Assembly (NCBI GenBank): GCA_031383745.1
Contig: JANMZX010000541.1
Coordinates: forward strand, 1 to 19,957
Direction of reading: 5' to 3'
DNA: 19,957 nucleotides
Source: CAISIP01 sp031383745
GTDB taxonomy: Bacteria; Pseudomonadota; Gammaproteobacteria; Burkholderiales; Burkholderiaceae_C
Part shown: positions 15,630 through 19,957 of the stretch, one piece after another
How positions within the stretch are numbered: position 1 is the stretch's first letter
Layout of the letters: each line of letters opens with the position of its first letter
Position numbers and translations under genes: made by a program
The notes under the pieces: model-generated
Told to the model about the DNA's origin: nothing
Seen by the model: only the letters and a program-made list of their open reading frames with translations
Databases searched by the model: none

Positions 15630-15641
15630 GGTGAAATTGTA
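15605..15641. promoter_or_regulatory. Overlapping divergent promoter elements of lptM-lysA and cyaY
   Basis: TAGAAT at 15605-15610 (+) is suitably placed for cyaY, giving a start about 25 bases before ATG 15642. TACAAT at 15641-15636 (-) would drive lptM-lysA with almost no leader. Neither has a good -35 hexamer. The two elements lie inside or against the opposite gene because the genes start only 12 bases apart. Confidence 0.3.
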
Positions 15642-15971
15642 ATGACCGACCTTGAATTCATGGACCGGGCCGAGTCGGCCCTGCAAGCGATCGAGCAATG
15701 TTGCGACCGGATCAACGAGCAGACGGATGCCGATGTCGACAACCAGCGGGTCGGGGGCATGGTCACGCTGGTGTTTGCCAACCACAGCCAGATCGTGGTC
15801 AACCTGCAAAAGCCGCTGCACGAAATCTGGCTCGCAGCCCGCAGTGGCGGTTACCACTTCAAGTTCGACGGCGGCGCCTGGCGCGACACCAAGGGCCAGG
15901 GCGAGCTCTTCGCCCGCCTGTCCGAAGATGCCACTGCACAGGCCGGCGCGCCGCTGGTCTTTTCCGCTTGA
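15642..15971 (+). CDS. cyaY: Iron-sulfur cluster assembly regulator, frataxin homologue
   Basis: 109 residues from ATG 15642 (MTDLEFMDRAESAL), matching the ~106-residue family length. In-frame upstream starts at 15612 (TTG) and 15621 (ATG) would add residues not typical of CyaY. The acidic first helix (D/E-rich, residues 1-33), then VTLVFANHSQIVVNLQKP and the hydrophobic WLAARSGGYHFKF strand fit the frataxin fold. CyaY binds iron and modulates IscS-IscU cluster assembly in the cytoplasm. It lies between divergent lptM-lysA and convergent PBP1A; its stop directly abuts the PBP1A stop. Confidence 0.95.
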   Translation: MTDLEFMDRAESALQAIEQCCDRINEQTDADVDNQRVGGMVTLVFANHSQIVVNLQKPLHEIWLAARSGGYHFKFDGGAWRDTKGQGELFARLSEDATAQAGAPLVFSA

Positions 15972-18383
15972 TCAGTTCCTGAACATGTCCAGGATCCTGC
16001 GTTTCTCGTCCGCCGGCGGTTGCACATGGGCGTCGCTGGACGCCCCGTTGCGGCTGGCCGCGCTGTCCTCCATGCCGACGCTCGACACGCCCGAGCCGCG
16101 GGCATACTCTTCGTAATACCATTCCCCGCCCACGTTGACGACCCCTTCGGGTGCGGTGTACTGCAGCACCGGGACACCCTTGAGCGCGTGCTCCATGAAG
16201 GCTATCCATACCGGCAGGCTGAGTCCGCCTCCCGTCTCCTGGGCGCTGTTGCCCATCTTGCGCGGCGTGTCGTAGCCGATCCAGGTGACAGCCGTCAGGC
16301 CCGGCTGAAAACCAGCGAACCACGCGTCCATGGCGTCGTTCGTGGTGCCGGTCTTGCCGTACAGATCGGTGCGTTTGAGCGTGCCTTGCGCCCGGGCCGC
16401 CGTGCCGGAGCGCGTCACTTCCTGCAGCAGGCTGTTCATGATGAAGGCGTTGCGCGCATCGATCGCGCGCACCGACTCGTCGAGCGGCAACGGCCGGGTT
16501 TCCATCAGCGTGCGGCCTCTTTGTTCTGTCACTTTGGCCACGATCCAGGGATTGACGCGGTAGCCCCCGTTGGCGAACACCGAGTAGGCGGTGGCCATCT
16601 GCATCGGGGTGACCGAGCCGGCGCCCAGCGCCATGGTCAGGTAGGGCAGGTGCTTGTCTTCGTCAAATCCGAAGCGGGTCACCCAGTCGCGCGCGTACTG
16701 CGGCCCGATGGCCTGCAGGATGCGGATCGAGACCATGTTCTTCGACTTCGCGAGGCCGGTGCGCATGGTCATCGGCCCGTCGAACTTGCCGTCGTAGTTT
16801 TTCGGCTCCCAGGGTTGTCCGCCGGTAACACCGGCGTCGAAGAACAGTGGCGCGTCGTTGATCACCGTGCTCGGCGTGAACCCCTTTTCGAGCGAAGCGG
16901 AATAGATGAATGGCTTGAAACTCGATCCCGGCTGGCGCCAGGCCTGCGTGACATGGTTGAACTTGTTCTTTTCATAGTCGAAGCCGCCTACCATCGCGCG
17001 GATCGCTCCATTGGCCGGATCGATGGCCACAAACGCACCTTCGACCTCAGGCAACTGGGTGATTTCCCAGGTGTCTTTCACGGTCTTGGCGACGCGGATC
17101 ACCGCACCACGGCGAATCCGGATGTTCGGGGCCGCCTTGTCCGACAGGCCGGACTGCGCGGCCTTCAGGCCTTCGCCGGTGATCTCCAGCACCTCCGAGT
17201 TCTGCCGCACGGCGCGGATCATCTTCGGGTCGGCGTGCAGGACCACTGCCGACATCACGTCACCATTGTCCGGGTTGTCGTCCAGCGCAGCATCGATCGC
17301 GTCGTCCATCTCCTGCTGCGTGGTGGGCAGGTCGATGAACTTCTCGGGTCCGCGGTAGATTTGCCGCCGCTCGAAATCCATGATCCCGCGACGCAAGGCG
17401 CGGTACGCGGCATCCTGATCAGTCGACTTCACTGTCGTGTACACATTCAGGCCCCGGGTGTAGGTTTCGTTGCCGTATTGCGCGAACATCAATTGGCGAA
17501 CCGTTTCCGCGATGTATTCGGAGTGGGTGCGCATCGCGTCCGGCCCGGAACGCAGGCGCAGCTGTTCATCCCTGGCTTCCTTGGCCTGCTGGCGTGTGAT
17601 GAAGCTGTTTTCCTCCATGCGGTCGAGGATGTACAACTGCCGGGCCCGGGCCCGCTTCGGGTTCCTGATCGGGTTGTTGGTGCCTGGCGCCTTGGGCAGT
17701 CCGGCCAGCATCGCGGCTTCCGCGATCGAGATGTTCTTCAGCGGCTTGTCGAAATAGGCCTCGCTGGCGGCCGCGAAACCATAGGCCCTTTGCCCCAGAA
17801 AGATCTGGTTCATGTAGATCTCGAGAATCTGGTCCTTCGTCAGCAGGTGCTCCAGCTTGAAGGTCAGCAACACCTCGTAGATCTTGCGCGTGTAAGTTTT
17901 TTCCGAGGACAGGTACACGTTGCGTGCCACCTGCATGGTGATCGTCGATGCGCCCTGGCTCTTGAAATTCCCCAGGTTGGCAAGCGCGGCCCGCACCATG
18001 CCCTTGTAGTCGACTCCCCCGTGTTCGTAGAAACGGGCATCCTCGCCGGCCAGGACAGCATCGGTCATGGCCTTGGGGATGTCCTTGAGGCGCGTCAGGT
18101 TGCGCCGTTCCTCGCCGAACTCGCCGATAAGGATCCCATCGCTGGAGTAGACGCGCAATGGCAGGATCGGCCGGTAGTCGGACAAGGCGGACACATCGGG
18201 CAGGTTCGGGAACGCCACCGCCATCGCTATGCCGATCACAATGGCCAAGGCCAATCCTGCGGCCAGCAGCAGGCCGGCCACCCACGCCACTGCGCGCACC
18301 GGCAGCGACCATGCGCGCGCGCGCGGCGGGTCGTCGGTTTCGGCCGACTCCCGAGAAACGGGCGGTGATTGATTTCGGGGCAT
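15972..18383 (-). CDS. mrcA: Penicillin-binding protein 1A, bifunctional peptidoglycan synthase
   Basis: 803 residues from ATG 18383 (MPRNQSPP), with CGAAGG just upstream; a TTG at 18407 extends the frame but is unlikely. A short cytoplasmic tail and one membrane anchor (~26-58) lead into a GT51 glycosyltransferase domain with catalytic Glu114 (AGEDARFYEHGGVD) and GASTITMQVARN. An OB-like insert follows, then a transpeptidase domain with SSFK (Ser487, Lys490), SKN and KTG at 677-679. It polymerises and cross-links peptidoglycan in the periplasm. The C-terminal ~50 residues are Ser/Gly-rich and probably flexible. It is divergent from pilM, the usual betaproteobacterial arrangement. Confidence 0.97.
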   Translation of the reverse strand: MPRNQSPPVSRESAETDDPPRARAWSLPVRAVAWVAGLLLAAGLALAIVIGIAMAVAFPNLPDVSALSDYRPILPLRVYSSDGILIGEFGEERRNLTRLKDIPKAMTDAVLAGEDARFYEHGGVDYKGMVRAALANLGNFKSQGASTITMQVARNVYLSSEKTYTRKIYEVLLTFKLEHLLTKDQILEIYMNQIFLGQRAYGFAAASEAYFDKPLKNISIAEAAMLAGLPKAPGTNNPIRNPKRARARQLYILDRMEENSFITRQQAKEARDEQLRLRSGPDAMRTHSEYIAETVRQLMFAQYGNETYTRGLNVYTTVKSTDQDAAYRALRRGIMDFERRQIYRGPEKFIDLPTTQQEMDDAIDAALDDNPDNGDVMSAVVLHADPKMIRAVRQNSEVLEITGEGLKAAQSGLSDKAAPNIRIRRGAVIRVAKTVKDTWEITQLPEVEGAFVAIDPANGAIRAMVGGFDYEKNKFNHVTQAWRQPGSSFKPFIYSASLEKGFTPSTVINDAPLFFDAGVTGGQPWEPKNYDGKFDGPMTMRTGLAKSKNMVSIRILQAIGPQYARDWVTRFGFDEDKHLPYLTMALGAGSVTPMQMATAYSVFANGGYRVNPWIVAKVTEQRGRTLMETRPLPLDESVRAIDARNAFIMNSLLQEVTRSGTAARAQGTLKRTDLYGKTGTTNDAMDAWFAGFQPGLTAVTWIGYDTPRKMGNSAQETGGGLSLPVWIAFMEHALKGVPVLQYTAPEGVVNVGGEWYYEEYARGSGVSSVGMEDSAASRNGASSDAHVQPPADEKRRILDMFRN

Positions 18384-18653
18384 AGAACCTTCGTAAGGGC
18401 GCGCCAATATTACAAAAATGGCCGCTTTGCCAAATATTCAAGGCGGTCTCCCGCTCCGGCAATGGTACCGAGGTGGCCGGGTAGGGGTTTTCCTGCTAGC
18501 CTCGGTCGTGAAATGAAGAACGTCTGCTTTTGGCAACGCTTGTGGGTCTCTAAATAGGGAAAAACCTTTGCGGGACAAGGAGCTTACTGATAGCATTCAA
18601 GTGAAGTCTTAAGTTTTTGCCGGTCCTCGATCGGCCCGTTTCAGGGGATTGCC
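18384..18653. promoter_or_regulatory. Divergent promoter region between PBP1A and pilM
   Basis: 270 bases without a gene, more AT-rich than the surroundings. On the - strand TAATAT (18412-18407) with TTGGCA 15 bases upstream is a plausible PBP1A promoter. On the + strand TTGGCA (18530-18535) and TAAATA (18551-18556), also 15 bases apart, are a weaker candidate for pilM, giving a leader of about 90 bases. No sigma-54 -24/-12 pair was found. Confidence 0.4.
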
Positions 18654-19733
18654 TTGATCTCTTTGGGATCGTTGTTTAGTCGTCAGCCCGCGCCCTTGCT
18701 GGGTCTGGACATCAGCTCGTCCAGCGTCAAGCTGGTCGAGTTGGGCCGTGACAAAGCAGGCAACCTGGTGCTTGAGCGATGTGCCATCGAACCGCTGGAG
18801 CGCGGCTGGATCACCGATGGCAATGTCGAAAAGTTCGACGAAGTCGCCGACGCGGTTCGCCGTCTCGTCAAGAAGAGCGGCACCAAGACCCGCAATGTGG
18901 CGATGGCCCTGCCGCCGTCCGCCGTGATCACCAAACGCATCGTGTTGCCGGGAGGGCTTTCAGACCAGGAACTCGAGGCCCAGGTCGAGGCCGAGGCCAA
19001 CCAGTACATCCCGTTTCCCCTCGACGAGGTCAGCCTCGATTTCTGCGTGGTCGGCCCCAGTACCAGTTCGGTTGGCGACCTCGACGTGCTGATTGCAGCC
19101 TCGCGCCGCGAGAAGGTGCAGGATATCCAGGGCCTGGCCGAGGCAGCCGGCCTCAAGCCGGTGGTCGTCGATGTCGAGTCCTATGCATCGCGGCTGGCCA
19201 CGTCCCGCTTGATCGAGAGCCTGCCCAACAAGGGCGTCGGGACCATCGTGGCGCTGTTCGAGGTGGGCGCGCTCACCACCAGCATGCAGGTGATCCGCGA
19301 TGACGAAGTGCTGTACGACCGGGACCAGGCTTTCGGCGGCGCGCAGCTCACGCAATTGATCGTGCGCCAGTATGGCTTTTCGGCCGAGGAAGCCGAAAGC
19401 AAGAAGCGCAGCGGCGAGTTGCCGGACGACTACGAGGCGAGTGTGCTGCGGCCATTCGTCGACAGCATGGTCCAGGAGATTGCGCGGGCGCTGCAGTTCT
19501 TCTTCACCAGCACCCCGCACAACAAGGTGGATCACATCATGCTGGCGGGTGGTTCGGCGGCATTGCCCGGATTGACGGCCGCTGTGACCAAGCAGACGTC
19601 CTTCAGCTGCAGCCTCGTCAACCCGTTTGACGGCATGGAGGTGGGTGAGGGCGTCCGGTTGAAGAAGATGACGCGTGAGGCGCCGTCGTACCTGACGTCC
19701 TGCGGCTTGGCCTTGCGGAGGTTCCAGCGGTGA
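18654..19733 (+). CDS. pilM: Type IV pilus assembly protein, actin-like ATPase
   Basis: 359 residues starting at TTG 18654 (MISLGSLFSRQPAPLLGLDI), preceded by AGGGG at suitable distance; no ATG would give the conserved N-terminus. The actin-like phosphate-1 motif is LLGLDISSSSVKLVEL, and phosphate-2/adenosine elements include VALFEVGALTTSM and IMLAGGSAALPGL. PilM is a cytoplasmic protein that docks on the N-terminal tail of PilN to build the pilus alignment subcomplex. The stop overlaps the pilN GTG start, indicating the pilMNOPQ operon. PBP1A is divergent upstream, as usual in Burkholderiales. Confidence 0.96.
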   Translation: MISLGSLFSRQPAPLLGLDISSSSVKLVELGRDKAGNLVLERCAIEPLERGWITDGNVEKFDEVADAVRRLVKKSGTKTRNVAMALPPSAVITKRIVLPGGLSDQELEAQVEAEANQYIPFPLDEVSLDFCVVGPSTSSVGDLDVLIAASRREKVQDIQGLAEAAGLKPVVVDVESYASRLATSRLIESLPNKGVGTIVALFEVGALTTSMQVIRDDEVLYDRDQAFGGAQLTQLIVRQYGFSAEEAESKKRSGELPDDYEASVLRPFVDSMVQEIARALQFFFTSTPHNKVDHIMLAGGSAALPGLTAAVTKQTSFSCSLVNPFDGMEVGEGVRLKKMTREAPSYLTSCGLALRRFQR

Positions 19734-19828
19734 TACTGATCAACCTACTTCCCCACCGGGAGGCCGCCCGCAAGCAGCGCAGGGACCTGTTCAACCTGAG
19801 CATGGGTGCCGCATTTCTTGCTGGCGGG
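19730..19828 (+). CDS. pilN: PilN N-terminal fragment, interrupted by an inversion junction
   Basis: GTG 19730 overlaps the pilM stop (GTGA). The first 33 codons give genuine PilN: MILINLLPHREAARK carries the conserved INLLP tail that binds PilM, followed by the start of the membrane helix (MGAAFLAGG). After about base 19828 the frame leaves PilN and stops at 19871-19873. PilN should be ~200 residues, with a coiled coil after the helix; that coiled coil is found on the opposite strand immediately downstream. The break coincides with the window end. Confidence 0.85.
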
Positions 19829-19957
19829 CACGCAGCGCCGCGATCTCGGTCTCCAGGGTGGCGACGTCCTTGATTTGCCCTTCCAGGCGTTTGATCTCGC
19901 TTTGCAGGACGCGATTCTGAGACTGCTGCTCCGAGATTCGCGCCTGGAACCATAAAT
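19818..19957 (-). other. Inverted internal segment of pilN (inversion or fold-back junction)
   Basis: Read on the - strand from 19955, the bases encode LWFQARISEQQSQNR and continue as a heptad-like coiled coil (with EIKRLEGQIKDVATLE) to IAALRARQQ at about 19818. This is the part of PilN expected about 8 residues after the FLAGG end of the + strand fragment. Beyond 19818 on this strand the similarity ends. The junction bases 19818-19828 (TTGCTGGCGGG) serve both readings. Either a chimeric/fold-back contig end or a small real inversion explains this. Confidence 0.85.

Noticed and set aside
16020..18368. Long open frame on the + strand opposite PBP1A (over 780 codons)
   Set aside because: No recognisable motif; it mirrors the PBP1A codon structure in antisense.
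18480..18653. Sigma-54 promoter upstream of pilM
   Set aside because: The nearest TGGCA-type match (18531-18535) lacks the GC at the required -12 spacing.
1..19957. CRISPR arrays, tRNA or rRNA genes, prophage or toxin-antitoxin modules
   Set aside because: No regularly spaced repeats, cloverleaf or rRNA-like stretches, integrase or phage genes were seen.

Overview
This is a gene-dense, GC-rich bacterial window that I place in the Betaproteobacteria, order Burkholderiales (Comamonadaceae or a close relative). Three things point there: metK followed by two LpxL-type acyltransferases, the block lptM-lysA / cyaY / PBP1A / pilM-pilN, and the protein sequences themselves. No tRNA, rRNA, CRISPR array or insertion sequence is visible, and no stretch over 300 bases lacks a gene.

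Bases 1-7564 (+ strand) look like one tightly packed transcription unit: a partial HD-GYP protein, a patatin phospholipase with a cyclic-nucleotide-binding domain, a one-module NRPS (C-A-PCP-TE), a 45-codon small ORF and a VTT-domain (TVP38/DedA-like) membrane protein. Gene borders run 23 bases apart, 28 bases overlapping, 4 bases overlapping and 1 base apart. This is the accessory part of the window and the best candidate for an undescribed pathway. My inference is synthesis of a small, possibly N-acylated, amino-acid product linked to membrane lipid turnover.

Bases 7565-11519 hold metK (- strand), two lipid A-type acyltransferases (+) and the GTPase engB (-). A 55-bp exact direct repeat duplicates the 3' end of metK downstream of its own stop codon. 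The metK leader carries a 10-bp perfect inverted repeat.

Bases 11592-14099 carry a diheme cytochrome c4 and the periplasmic methionine sulfoxide reductase pair msrP-msrQ, preceded by an ECF-sigma-like promoter and a 10-bp palindrome. Bases 14134-19733 are the conserved Burkholderiales block: lptM-lysA (-), cyaY (+), PBP1A (-), and pilM-pilN (+), which start the type IV pilus pilMNOPQ operon.

The last ~140 bases are anomalous. pilN is read for about 33 codons on the + strand, then the sequence flips and runs on the - strand through a later part of pilN. The flip point is an ~11-bp microhomology. It is either a chimeric or fold-back contig end (more likely) or a true small inversion.
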